NCBI RefSeq assembly: GCF_029760955.1
Contig: NZ_CP121682.1
Coordinates: 868,001-932,000 of the forward strand
Direction: 5' to 3'
DNA: 64,000 bases
Origin: Streptomyces cathayae
Lineage (GTDB): Bacteria; Actinomycetota; Actinomycetes; Streptomycetales; Streptomycetaceae
In this document: in pieces, positions 34,513-43,566 of the stretch
Layout of the letters: every line of letters starts with the position of its first letter
Position numbering within the stretch: the first letter of the stretch is position 1
Position numbers and translations under genes: made by a program
Notes under the pieces: generated by a model
Told to the model about the DNA's origin: nothing
The model's input: the letters and a program-made list of their open reading frames with translations, nothing else
Databases searched by the model: none

Positions 34513-34857
34513 TCACCACTCACCGCACGGATCGAGCAGTCGGGCATGCGGCCGGGCCGCATCGGCGCGGGCCACGTCATGCGTCAGGGGAAGCGGGCGG
34601 TGCCGGGGAGACCGCCCGGTCGGCCGGGTTCGGCCGGGTTCGGTCGTTGCCTCGGTTCCGTGGGCCTCGGCGATGGAGCGGACGATGGCGAGACCGAGTC
34701 CGCGGCCGGTGGTGCCGACACGGTCCTGGGTACGGCGGCGGAAGGGCCCGAAGAGGTCCGGTATCCGGTCGGCGGACACGGTGGGCCCGGTGTTGGCCAC
34801 GGTCAGCGTGTGACCTTCGAGCCGTACACGGCCCGGCCGCCGGGGTGGTTGTACTGA
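34513..34857 (-). pseudogene. Sensor histidine kinase, C-terminal ATPase fragment
   Basis: Only the end of the HATPase domain remains. LTVANTGPTVSADRIPDLFG resembles the G1 box region, PFRRRTQDRVG the F box, and GRGLGLAIVRSIAEAHG the G2 box. The sensor, HAMP and His-containing parts are missing upstream. After TEPGRT the frame is lost and the tail is Arg/Pro-rich. A fragment of about 70 homologous residues cannot function. Confidence 0.75.
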
Positions 34858-34955
34858 AACACCCGGCCGGTGAAAGCCGGTCATCCCGATGGCTGTCGAT
34901 CAGGGTCGGAGTGGTGTCGGCGGCACCTTGCGGCGGCGGTCGGCACCCCACAGGG

Positions 34956-34999
34956 CGCGGGTTCGGGGCGGCCGCTCGAACGGCTGCCCCGAACCCGCG
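34956..34999 (-). terminator. Hairpin terminator for the exported protein gene at 35006
   Basis: CGCGGGTTCGGGGC (34956-34969) pairs with GCCCCGAACCCGCG (34986-34999), with an inner GCCG/CGGC stem. It sits 7 bases beyond the stop codon. Confidence 0.75.
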
Positions 35000-35005
35000 G
35001 GCCGG

Positions 35006-36379
35006 TCAGTTGACGGCCAGGACCGCCGTGTTGTTCGCGAGGTCCGGGTCGAAGGCGAAGGGGTACTCGCCGAACTCGCCGTACGAAGGGTGGATGCTCA
35101 CGGCACCGGTCGCGCCGGGCACCACGGTGTCGATGTGCACGGAGAACGCGAACGTGTGCCGGGTGTCCTCCAGCACCCAGTACCGCAGGTTGCAGTCGTA
35201 GCGCGGGGCGCCCGTACGCTTCGGGTAGTAGCCGCCGTCGAGGGTGCGGGGGGAGCAGCCGGACGGCACGCCGGTGACCTCGGTGCCCTCGGGCACGACC
35301 AGCCGGACCTTGGCGACCGGGTCGCCGGAGCCGAGGTTGCCGAGCCAGGCCGGGCCGTTGTTCTTGAACGTGAGCTCGGCCGTGACCGTCTCGCCCGCCG
35401 TGCCGGAGACTGTGTCACCGGTCACGGAGAAGTCCGCGGTGTTTTCCGCCCCGATCTGGAGGATCGTGTAGTCGTTCTCGGAGTCGATGTCCTGGGCACC
35501 GTCGCCCGGCTCGACGTCGATGTCGAGCCGCTCGTTCAGCGCGTGCGGGGCGAGTCGCACCGTCAGCGGTTCGGGCAGTTCGAAGGAGTCGCCCGGCGCC
35601 AGCACCTGGTCGAACGTGCAGACTGCCCTGTTCGACGGTGCGTAGTCGTTGCCGTCCGTCGTGGTGTAGGTGCAGGCGTCGTACCGGGTCAGATCCGTCA
35701 GGCCGTACGAGGCGTGCAGCTTGACGGTGAACCCGTTCGCGCTCTCGTTGCCGTTGTTGGTGATCCTGAACGGGATCGTCCGCTCGTCGCCGGGCCGGCC
35801 GGCCTCGATGTCGGCGACGGGGTCGATGGCGAGGTCGGGCCCGGCGCCGACGGTGAGCGTGGTGTCGAAGCTCTCGTGCGGCGCGGTGAGCGTGCCGTCG
35901 GGGCCGCCGGTGGCCGTCGCCTCGTAGGTGATCCTGCCCTGTGCGCCGACTTCGGCGCCGTCGGCCGCGCGCACCGTCAGCAACACCTGGTGCTTGTAGT
36001 CGCTCCCGATCGTGGGCACCACGGGAACGTCGCACACCGCACTCGTGCCGCTCGGCGTGCAGGTGTCGGGCCAGGTCACCTCGGCGACCCCGGTGAGGTC
36101 GGAGACGTCGACGGTGAGCCTGCCGTCGGTCACCGTGAAGTTCTCGTTGTCGTGGGAGAGGCCGACGCGGAGAGTGCGGGACTGCGGCTGGCCGCCGTCG
36201 GTGCCGAGCGGCAGCGTCTGCTCGTACGGCTTGTTGATCCACAACTGGTCGGTCTGCGGCGGGTCGTCGTCGGCGAACGCGGGCGCGGCGAGGCCGGCGG
36301 TCAGCAGGCCGGCCGCCGCCACCACGGCGGCGCCGGATCTGAGCCGTACCGGGCGTCCAGCGGAGAACAACAGTCTCAT
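35006..36379 (-). CDS. Secreted beta-sandwich repeat protein of unknown function
   Basis: The 457-residue protein has a classical signal peptide (RSGAAVVAAAGLLTAGLAAP ending AFA at about 36). It is composed of three or four immunoglobulin-like/DUF11-like modules with motifs such as RTIPFRITNNGNESANGFTV and VTAELTFKNNGPAWLGNLGS, plus Cys pairs in PDTCTPSGTSAVC and YDACTYTTTDGN. No LPXTG anchor or enzymatic motif is seen. It may be a surface or matrix protein. Flanked by a hairpin downstream and its own ATG with a GGGGGG box upstream. Confidence 0.75.
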   Translation of the reverse strand: MRLLFSAGRPVRLRSGAAVVAAAGLLTAGLAAPAFADDDPPQTDQLWINKPYEQTLPLGTDGGQPQSRTLRVGLSHDNENFTVTDGRLTVDVSDLTGVAEVTWPDTCTPSGTSAVCDVPVVPTIGSDYKHQVLLTVRAADGAEVGAQGRITYEATATGGPDGTLTAPHESFDTTLTVGAGPDLAIDPVADIEAGRPGDERTIPFRITNNGNESANGFTVKLHASYGLTDLTRYDACTYTTTDGNDYAPSNRAVCTFDQVLAPGDSFELPEPLTVRLAPHALNERLDIDVEPGDGAQDIDSENDYTILQIGAENTADFSVTGDTVSGTAGETVTAELTFKNNGPAWLGNLGSGDPVAKVRLVVPEGTEVTGVPSGCSPRTLDGGYYPKRTGAPRYDCNLRYWVLEDTRHTFAFSVHIDTVVPGATGAVSIHPSYGEFGEYPFAFDPDLANNTAVLAVN

Positions 36380-36569
36380 TGCTACCCCCCAAGGGTGTGG
36401 TAACGCGACTGACGCGCCGGCAGCCCCGGCGCACCGGCAAGATCATCACATGGCAGGGCAGTCCGCCGCGCCCCGGTTTCCGACCCTGTCGGAGAACACC
36501 CTTATGTCGGCCAACTCCTGGCCGCCGAGAAGGACTTCGACAACCTGGAGTGGTGGACCCTCCACCGGC

Positions 36570-37175
36570 TCAGCCCACCCTCTTCCACTCCTGGCACCGG
36601 TTGGTCTTGAAGTACTCGCCGGTGTTGAGGGTCACCCGGCCCGGGCCGTTCAGGTTGTTGTTGGCGATGATGGAGCCGAACTCGCCGCTGGCGTCCTTGG
36701 CCCGTTCCCAGTAGCAGCCGAAGTCGCCGTCGGCCCCGGCCGTCTTGTACGTGCCGGCCTTGATGTCCTCGCCGACGACGTACTCGCCCTCTCCCGAGAA
36801 GCTGGTCGCCGGGCCCGGCGCCTTGGTCTTCTTCGGCTTGGCGGTGACCGTCTTGGTCTCGGTGACGGTGGGGGCGGGGGCGGGCTTGGCGTCACCGCCG
36901 CCGTTGGCCTTGGCGGTTTCGGTGACGGTGACCGTCGGCCTCGGCTCCGACTTGGTGTCGGCGGCTGCCGTGTCCGCTGCCGCCGTGCCGTCGCCGCTGC
37001 TTCCGATGCCGACCCCGATGAACAGGGAGACGAAGGCGACCGCCCCGTACTTCAGCCACCGGCCGCGCTGCTTCGGGGGCCGCGCCGGGCCGGTGGGGGT
37101 GCCGAGGCCAAAGGGGCCCTGGGTGCCGGGCCCGGGCTGCGGAGAGGGGGAGTGGAAAGGCTGCTGGAAGGACAT
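36570..37175 (-). CDS. Membrane-anchored exported protein with Thr/Lys-rich linker
   Basis: About 201 residues. A Pro/Gly/Gln-rich cytoplasmic N-terminus (about 40 residues) precedes one membrane helix, LKYGAVAFVSLFIGVGIG. A long Thr/Val/Glu repeat linker (TVTVTETAKANGG, TVTETKTVTAKPKK) then leads to an extracellular domain with GEDIKAGTYKTAGADGDFGC, YWERAKDASGEFGSIIANNN and a closing Cys. This resembles small surface domains found in many Streptomyces proteins. ATG 37175 is preferred to ATG 37181 because the GGAG box is then eight bases away instead of one. Confidence 0.7.
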   Translation of the reverse strand: MSFQQPFHSPSPQPGPGTQGPFGLGTPTGPARPPKQRGRWLKYGAVAFVSLFIGVGIGSSGDGTAAADTAAADTKSEPRPTVTVTETAKANGGGDAKPAPAPTVTETKTVTAKPKKTKAPGPATSFSGEGEYVVGEDIKAGTYKTAGADGDFGCYWERAKDASGEFGSIIANNNLNGPGRVTLNTGEYFKTNRCQEWKRVG

Positions 37176-37196
37176 GGTCATGCTCCGTTTCCGTGT

Positions 37197-37270
37197 GATG
37201 CGTGCGTGGGATCACGATGCGTGCGTGGGATCGCGATGCGCGCATGCGTGTGATGCGTGCGTGGGATCGC
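37197..37270. repeat. 19-bp tandem repeat, three copies plus a degenerate one
   Basis: GATGCGTGCGTGGGATCRC occurs at 37197-37215, 37216-37234 and 37252-37270, with a 17-bp degenerate copy between the second and third. It sits directly upstream of the exported protein gene start and downstream of the DndB-like gene. It is too short and lacks spacers, so it is not a CRISPR. Confidence 0.85.
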
Positions 37271-37319
37271 GATGCGGGATGAGGTGGAGTCGAGAGGCGC
37301 GTGGGCGTGGTGCCCGGGT

Positions 37320-38546
37320 TCAGCGGCCCCGGATCTTGCGGCCCGCCTCGGTCGCCGGGTAGAGGATCGCGTCGGCGACCCGGCCGCCCGAGTCCTTCAC
37401 CCCGCCGCTGAAGTTGAGGCGTCCCGAGGTGCCGGTCTTGGCGGCGACGCCGTCCCAGTACTTCGCCTCGCGCTCCCAGTGGACGTCGTCGAGGAGGCGG
37501 ATCAGGTCCTCCACGCGGAACGCGGAGGCCGATTCGGTCCACGGCATCGTGTGGTGGACGGCGATCCCCAGCCCGGCGAGGACGGCGGGCGCCGTGAGGG
37601 CGCTGCGGTCGGTCAGGTGCTGCGCGTAGCGGTCGATCAGCCGGCCGAGCACCGGGACGACGGCGGCCTCCACCTGCGCGGACCGGCTGCCACCCGGCAG
37701 TTCGTCCTCGTGCACCGACTCGGCGGACCGCTGGAGTCCGGCGCGTCCGTAGAGCGTGGCGACGACGAGGGCGCGCAGTGCGGAGAGCGTGACGACCTCG
37801 CGGTCGCCGGCCGACACCTGCCGCTTGGTGGCGTTGACGAGCCGCGCGAACGGTACCCGCTGCCCGTCCACGTCGACGCGTACGGAGTCGGCGACGAGGT
37901 GGGCGAGCCGGGTGCCGAAGTCGCGCTGGTCCATGGACATCGCCAGGTTCTTGGCGACGGCGACGCCCTGCACGTTGCGGTCGTAGAAGATCTGCCGCGC
38001 GTCGGCCGGGGCGAGGTCGATGTACATCTCGAACGGCAGGCGCACCTGGGCGAGTTCGGGGTATGTCAGGCCGTACGCCTCGGGGTCGTCGTAGAGGTCG
38101 TGCCAGGCGGTGGTCTGGGTCTCGCCGTCGATGGCGACGACCATCGTGCCGGGTGCGACGGTGAGGGTGCGCAGGCCGCTGCCGGGGACGAGTTCGTCGC
38201 TGAGCGCGGCGAGCGGTCCGGCGTGCCAGAGCGTGACCGGCGGGGTGGACCAGGCGGCGCCGAGTTCGCCCTTGAGGCCGGCGGCAATGTACTCGGCGTA
38301 CGGCGTGACGTTCTTGCCCTTCTGCGAGGACCTCAGCGTGCGCTGCACGGTGGCCCGCAGTTCGGCGTGCCGGCGCACCAGACCGGAGGCGGCCTTCAGC
38401 CTCCTGGGGTCCTCCTCGGCGCGCGGCGACGGTACGAGCTGGACGAGCGCGGGCACGGACAGCGTCCCGACGACGGCGTCGTCGCGGAACGGCATCACGG
38501 TGAGCTGGGTTCCTTCGACGACACCTGTCGGCATGGTCAGGCGCAT
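37320..38546 (-). CDS. DndB/DGQHR-like protein
   Basis: The 408-residue protein shows the layout of DGQHR-domain proteins such as DndB, the regulator of DNA phosphorothioation. An N-terminal strand-rich part and LVPSPRAEEDPRRLKAASGL lead to a central VVAIDGETQTTAWHDL in the place of the DGQHR motif, then LPFEMYIDLAPADARQIF and DRNVQGVAVAKNLAMSMDQR, which is the usual DVNxxxKxV-type continuation. The DGQHR motif itself is altered to DGETQ. No dndA or dndC-E genes are present. It is divergent from an HTH-methylase fusion across a 206-base gap, and the two probably work together. Confidence 0.5.
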   Translation of the reverse strand: MRLTMPTGVVEGTQLTVMPFRDDAVVGTLSVPALVQLVPSPRAEEDPRRLKAASGLVRRHAELRATVQRTLRSSQKGKNVTPYAEYIAAGLKGELGAAWSTPPVTLWHAGPLAALSDELVPGSGLRTLTVAPGTMVVAIDGETQTTAWHDLYDDPEAYGLTYPELAQVRLPFEMYIDLAPADARQIFYDRNVQGVAVAKNLAMSMDQRDFGTRLAHLVADSVRVDVDGQRVPFARLVNATKRQVSAGDREVVTLSALRALVVATLYGRAGLQRSAESVHEDELPGGSRSAQVEAAVVPVLGRLIDRYAQHLTDRSALTAPAVLAGLGIAVHHTMPWTESASAFRVEDLIRLLDDVHWEREAKYWDGVAAKTGTSGRLNFSGGVKDSGGRVADAILYPATEAGRKIRGR

Positions 38547-38752
38547 GGTGACTCCCCCGGGGTTTCGGACAGGCGTGGGACGCGAGAGATCACGCAGGAA
38601 GCACGGACCGTGCGGCCGGGCTGCACGGCAGCACTCCCTGCGGAAGCGTCACCAGAGAAGCAGAGCCGGGAAAGCATTGTCAAACACCACACCTGACTTG
38701 ACGGGTGCTGTAGGTTGTTGACGTCCGCTACGAGAGGTCCAGGTCTTCCGTC

Positions 38753-40969
38753 ATGCCCCAGCAGCCGTCCGCGCAGGTGACCGCCGCCGAGATCTCCCGC
38801 ATCGCCGGGGTCACGCGCGCCACCGTCAGCAACTGGCGTCGCCGGTACGACGACTTCCCCGACCCGTCCGGCGGCACGGAGAGCAGCCCCCTGTACGACC
38901 TGGAGACGGTCAGGGCCTGGCTCGCCTCGCGCGGCCACGCCTCGGCGGCCAGCCCGGCCGAGGAGCTGCGCACGACCCTCCGCCTCAATCCCCCGAGCAC
39001 GGACGGCGACGACGGCGGCACGGCGGACCTGCTGCTCCTCGTCCTGGCGGCGGCCCGCCGCACCCCGGAGCAGCTCACGGCTGCGGCACGGCTCCCGGAC
39101 GAGGAACTCGCCCTCCGCGCGGAGCGCGACGCGGCAAGCGTCGCCGACGCCGTACCGAGCGCGGGCGCCGTGCGCTTCGCCGGCACCGACGCGGCTGTGC
39201 TCCGCGCGCTGTACGCGTGCGTACGGGACGAGGGCGGCCCGGCCACGCTGGGCGTGCTCGCGGAGCGGGAGCTGGAGGAGAGCGCGGCGAGCGGCGCGTA
39301 CGGCACGCCGGACCCGCTCGCCGACCTCCTCGCGCGCCTCGTCCCCGGCGCCCCCGTCCGCGTCCTCGACCCGGCCTGCGGCAGCGGCACCCTGCTGGAG
39401 GCCGCCGCCCGCCGGGGCGCGACCGAGCTGTACGGCCAGGACGTGCTCCCCGTGCAGGCGCGGCGCAGCGCGGTGGGCCTGATGCTCGCGGCGCCGGAGG
39501 CCACGGTCACCGTGCGCGCCGCCGACAGCCTGCGCGCGGACGCCTTCCCCGGCCTGGACGCCGACGCGGTGCTGTGCACCCCGCCGTTCGGCGTCCGGGA
39601 CTGGGGGCACGACGAGCTGGCGTACGACCCGCGCTGGGCGTACGGCGTGCCGGCCCGCGCCGAGTCGGAACTGGCCTGGGTGCAGCACGCCCTCGCCCAC
39701 CTGACCCCCGGCGGTCACGCGGTCCTGGTCATGCCGCCCGCGTCGGCCGGCCGCGCCTCGGGCCGCCGGGTACGGGCCGAACTGGTCCGCAGCGGCGCCC
39801 TGCGCGCGGTGGTGGCGCTGCCGGTCGGCGCGTCGGTGCCGTTCCACGTGGGCCTGCAGATCTGGGTCCTGCGACGGCCCGAACCGGGCGGCGCGGCGGG
39901 CAAGTCGGTGCTGTTCGTCGACACGGCCGAGACGACGGCCGGCGCGAAGACGGCCGGTGCGAAAGCGGACGCCCGGACGGGCCCGCGCACCCGCGGCGGC
40001 AGCCGGTCCGCCTCGCTGGACTGGGAGCGGATCACCGCACAGGCGCTGGACGCCTGGCACGCCTTCACCCGGGACCCGGACGCCTTCGAGGGCGAGCCCG
40101 GCGTCGCCCGCGCGGTCGATGTCGTCGACCTGCTGGACGAGACCGTGGACCTGACGCCGACCCGTCTCGTCCGCGCCTCACGCGCCGACGTGGACCCGGC
40201 GAAGCTGGCGGCGGAGGCCGACGCCACGCGCCGGAACCTGGTCGAGGCCGCCGAGTCCCTGGTCCGGGCCGCCGGTTACGACGACTGGGACCCGGCGGGC
40301 GACTCGGCCCGGCAGTGGCGTACGGCGACGGTGTCCGACCTGGCGCGCGGCGGTGCGCTGACGGTGCTGCGGACGGTGCCGGACACCGTACGCACCCGGG
40401 CGCAGGCCGCGAGCAGCGGGACCGGCGGGGACGAACGGCCCGAGACGCGGGCGGCACTCACCGGCTCGGACATCGCGTCCGGGTCGGGCCCTTCAGGAAA
40501 TCCGACGGGGCCGTACGACGACACGGCGCCCGTGATCACCGTCGGGGACGTCCTCGTGCGGGCGGTCGCGAGCGGGGACGGCCCGATGGCCCGGGTCGCG
40601 GACGAGGAGGACGCCGGCGCACTGCTCGGCCACGTCCACCTGTTCCGACCCGACCCGGCCCGCCTGGACCCCTGGTTCCTGGCCGGCTTCCTGGGCGCCG
40701 AGGACAACATCGCGGGCGCGTCCACCGGCAGCACGGTGCTGAACGTCAGCCCCGGTCGGCTGCGCGTACCGCTGCTACCCCTGGAGGAGCAGCGCCGGTA
40801 CGGGGAGGCGTTCCGCCGCGTCCACGAGCTGCGGGCGGAGGCGCAGCGGGCGACCCGGCTGGCGGAGGAGACGGCACGGCTGCTGGCGGGCGGGCTCACG
40901 GGCGGGCAGCTGCTGCCCTCGGGGGAGGCGCCGGACGCACGCGGCCAGGGCGACGATTCACCCCATTAG
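38753..40969 (+). CDS. HTH - N6-adenine methylase - HsdS-like fusion with altered catalytic motif
   Basis: The 738-residue protein combines three parts. Residues about 8-65 are a MerR-like helix-turn-helix (VTAAEISRIAGVTRATVSNW). Residues about 180-420 are an HsdM-like N6-methylase core with AdoMet motif I DPACGSGTLLEAAARRG. Residues about 590-720 are a specificity-like half (PWFLAGFLGAEDNIAGASTG and LLPLEEQRRYGEAFRRV). The catalytic NPPF motif is changed to TPPF (VLCTPPFGVRDWG), so methylation may be lost or weak. Similar proteins could serve as DNA-binding regulators. No nuclease domain is seen. It is 115 bases upstream of hsdM on the same strand. Confidence 0.72.
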   Translation: MPQQPSAQVTAAEISRIAGVTRATVSNWRRRYDDFPDPSGGTESSPLYDLETVRAWLASRGHASAASPAEELRTTLRLNPPSTDGDDGGTADLLLLVLAAARRTPEQLTAAARLPDEELALRAERDAASVADAVPSAGAVRFAGTDAAVLRALYACVRDEGGPATLGVLAERELEESAASGAYGTPDPLADLLARLVPGAPVRVLDPACGSGTLLEAAARRGATELYGQDVLPVQARRSAVGLMLAAPEATVTVRAADSLRADAFPGLDADAVLCTPPFGVRDWGHDELAYDPRWAYGVPARAESELAWVQHALAHLTPGGHAVLVMPPASAGRASGRRVRAELVRSGALRAVVALPVGASVPFHVGLQIWVLRRPEPGGAAGKSVLFVDTAETTAGAKTAGAKADARTGPRTRGGSRSASLDWERITAQALDAWHAFTRDPDAFEGEPGVARAVDVVDLLDETVDLTPTRLVRASRADVDPAKLAAEADATRRNLVEAAESLVRAAGYDDWDPAGDSARQWRTATVSDLARGGALTVLRTVPDTVRTRAQAASSGTGGDERPETRAALTGSDIASGSGPSGNPTGPYDDTAPVITVGDVLVRAVASGDGPMARVADEEDAGALLGHVHLFRPDPARLDPWFLAGFLGAEDNIAGASTGSTVLNVSPGRLRVPLLPLEEQRRYGEAFRRVHELRAEAQRATRLAEETARLLAGGLTGGQLLPSGEAPDARGQGDDSPH

Positions 40970-41084
40970 CCACACAGCGCTTCATCCATGGACCACACTT
41001 GTCGGACCGCCCCGGCCTGCCGGTCGACCAGGCTCGGCTCGGGCGGTGGGGTCGGGACATTTCGGAAGGAACCCGGGGATCCAC

Positions 41085-42632
41085 TTGAACAGCAGCAAGC
41101 ACACGGAGTTGGCGAACCACGCGTGGTCCGTCGCCGACCTCCTGCGGGGGGACTACAAGCAGTCCGACTACGGCAAGGTCATCCTGCCGTTCACGGTGCT
41201 GCGGCGACTGGAGTGCGTGCTCGATCCGACGCGTGAGAAGGTCGCGGAGATCGCGGAGCAGCACAAGGAGAGCGGGATCGACCCGGACCGCTTCCTGCGG
41301 CGGGCGTCGGGGCACTCCTTCTACAACCGGTCGAGCCTGACCCTGAAGAAGATCGCCGCGGACCCGCAGAACGCGGCGCAGAACCTCCAGGTGTATGTCG
41401 GAGCCTTCTCCGACAACGCGCGGGGAGTGCTGGACCGGTTCGAGTTCGCGCAGCAGATCAAGCGGCTGGACAGTGCCGGACTGCTCTACCAGGTCATCGG
41501 CAAGTTCACGGACTTGGACCTGCGCCCCGAGACCGTGCCCAACCACAACATGGGCTACATCTTCGAGGAGCTGATCCGCCGCTTCGCGGAGCAGTCCAAC
41601 GAGACGGCCGGTGAGCACTTCACGCCCCGCGAGGTCATCCAGCTCATGGTGCGGCTCCTGGTCGCCCCGGACGGCGACGGCCTCCAACTCCCGGGCGTCG
41701 TCCGTACGGTCATGGACCCGGCCTGCGGCACAGGCGGCATGCTCTCGGCGACGGACGACCTGATCAAGGAACTCAACCCCGACGCCACGGTGGAGGTGTA
41801 CGGGCAGGAGCTCAACCCCGAGTCCTGGGCGATCTGCCGGTCCGACCTCATGATCAAGGGCCAGGACCCGGAGAACATCGCCTTCGGCAACTCCTTCTCC
41901 GACGACGGCCACGCCCGCCAGACCTTCGACTACCTGCTGGCCAACCCGCCGTTCGGCGTGGAGTGGAAGAAGGTGAAAGCGGAAGTGGAGCGGGAGCACG
42001 AGACACTCGGCGACACCGGCCGGTTCGGTGCGGGGCTGCCGCGTATCAACGACGGCTCCCTGCTGTTCCTCCAGCACATGATCTCCAAGATGAAGCCGGT
42101 GGACGTCAACGGCGGGGGTGGCTCGCGCATCGCGATCGTCTTCAACGGCTCCCCGCTCTTCTCGGGTGGGGCGGGCTCGGGCGAGTCGGAGATCCGCCGC
42201 TGGATCCTGGAGAACGACTGGCTCGAGGGCATCGTCGCCCTGCCGGACCAGCTCTTCTACAACACCGGCATCTCGACGTACTTCTGGATCCTGACCAACC
42301 GCAAGAGCCCCGACCACAAGGGCAAGGTCGTCCTGCTGGACGCACGCGACCAGTGGAGCAAGATGCCGAAGTCCCTGGGTGACAAACGCAAGCGACTGGG
42401 CGACGGAACAAACGGCACGCCTAACCACATCGCGACCGTGGTCAAGCTGTACGGCGAGGCACTAGAGGCGGCTACAGACGCGGAGCACCCGCTCCACGGC
42501 AAGGTGAAGGTCTTCGACAACACGGCGTTCGGGTACCAGCGCATCACCGTCGAGCGTCCACTGAAGCTGCGGTTCGAGCTGACGGAGGAGACGCTGGCGG
42601 CCCTGGAGGCGTCTAAGAGTTCGCGCGGATAG
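41085..42632 (+). pseudogene. hsdM: Type I restriction-modification methylase HsdM, 5' segment interrupted by insertion
   Basis: The first 509 codons of HsdM are intact. They include the helical N-terminal domain (SSKHTELANHAWSVADLLRG), motif I DPACGTGGML and the catalytic NPPF in LLANPPFGVEW. The frame then enters the insertion element and stops after four foreign residues (SSRG) at 42632. The 3' part resumes at 45300. TTG 41085 is the best start (LNSSKHTEL, with GGGGAT upstream); an upstream GTG at 41046 lacks a ribosome-binding site. A truncated methylase lacking the C-terminal region that contacts HsdS is unlikely to form the M2S complex. Confidence 0.88.
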
Positions 42633-42633
42633 G

Positions 42634-43473
42634 TCACGGGCGGCGGGCGGTCCGTGTGTCCCATCGGTAGGCCGTCCATGCTTTGCGGATCAGGCGCCGG
42701 ATCACGATGACCGCGCTGGCGAGCGCTACCCACGCGGCCTGCACCACCGCACGCCGGTCCGTGACGATCGCCAGCGACTTGAAGCCCCGTGTGTGCCAGG
42801 AGTTCGTCCGTTCGACAACCCACCGGCGGGTGTGGTTGATCGGCAGGAACGCGCCCTTTGGGATGATCTGCCATCCGCAGCCCAGCTCGGTCAGCAGGTT
42901 GCGGGTCACGCGTGAGTCGTAGCCCGAGTCCAGGTGCACCGTGATCCGGTCGGGCAGATGGAAGCCGAAGCGCCCAAGGGTCTCCAGGGTGGGGCGTAAC
43001 AGCGGCGAGTCGTGCCGGTGGGCGCCGGCAAGCGCGCACCCGATCGGGAGCCCGCCGCCTTCGACCAGCAGCGACCGTTTGGTCCCCGATTTCCCGCGGT
43101 CCACAGGCGAGGGGCCGGTGTTCTCTCCGCCGCCGGGGGCTTTCACGATGCACCCGTCCACGGCGAGGTTATCCAGGTCCAGGCCGATGGCCTGGTCATA
43201 GGCCTCCAGCGCGGCCTGGTGCAGGGCTTCGAAGACTCCTGCGGCGATCCACTCGTCCCGCCGGGACCGCAGCGTGGTCGCGGAGACCTGATGGTCGGCG
43301 TGCTGCTGGTAGGTGCCGCCCAGCACGAGCCGGGCCAGGAGCTTGTCGAACACGACCCTGTCCGGGACGCGGGGCCGATGACAGCCCAGCGGATGAACGA
43401 CCTGGCGGCGCGGGATCAGCGCGTGGAACTGCTCCCACAGAGGGGCGGTGATGGAGGAAGGCAGGACGGGCAC
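42634..43473 (-). CDS. IS5-family transposase
   Basis: The 279-residue DDE transposase has a helix-turn-helix front (VDKLLARLVLGGTYQQH region, then TTLRSRRDEWIAAGVFEAL), first Asp in LDNLAVDGCIVKAPGG, second Asp in RITVHLDSGYDSR, and Glu in RWVVERTNSWHTRGFK, the Y-R-E-K-like block of IS5 members. The reading frame is intact, so the element may still move. It starts with GTG 43473 after AAGG, and its stop codon is immediately inside the left terminal repeat. Confidence 0.9.
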   Translation of the reverse strand: MPVLPSSITAPLWEQFHALIPRRQVVHPLGCHRPRVPDRVVFDKLLARLVLGGTYQQHADHQVSATTLRSRRDEWIAAGVFEALHQAALEAYDQAIGLDLDNLAVDGCIVKAPGGGENTGPSPVDRGKSGTKRSLLVEGGGLPIGCALAGAHRHDSPLLRPTLETLGRFGFHLPDRITVHLDSGYDSRVTRNLLTELGCGWQIIPKGAFLPINHTRRWVVERTNSWHTRGFKSLAIVTDRRAVVQAAWVALASAVIVIRRLIRKAWTAYRWDTRTARRP

Positions 43474-43519
43474 GTGACCTTCTGCTTGACCGGTAGTGAT
43501 CGTGGACCTGTTGTTTCCA

Positions 43520-43557
43520 GGGCTGCGCCCAGCCGGCGGCCCGGCCGGGCGCAGCCC
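43520..43557 (-). terminator. Hairpin terminator between passenger and transposase genes
   Basis: GGGCTGCGCCC (43520-43530) pairs with GGGCGCAGCCC (43547-43557), just beyond the MFS stop. It should insulate the transposase from passenger transcription. Confidence 0.75.
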
Positions 43558-43566
43558 TGCCCAAGA

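Noticed and set aside
37197..37270. Possible CRISPR array
   Set aside because: Repeats are only 19 bp, contiguous or nearly so, without unique spacers and without cas genes.
40988..41084. Alternative HsdM starts upstream of TTG 41085
   Set aside because: GTG 41046 adds unconserved residues and lacks a Shine-Dalgarno sequence; the family begins at NSSKHTEL.
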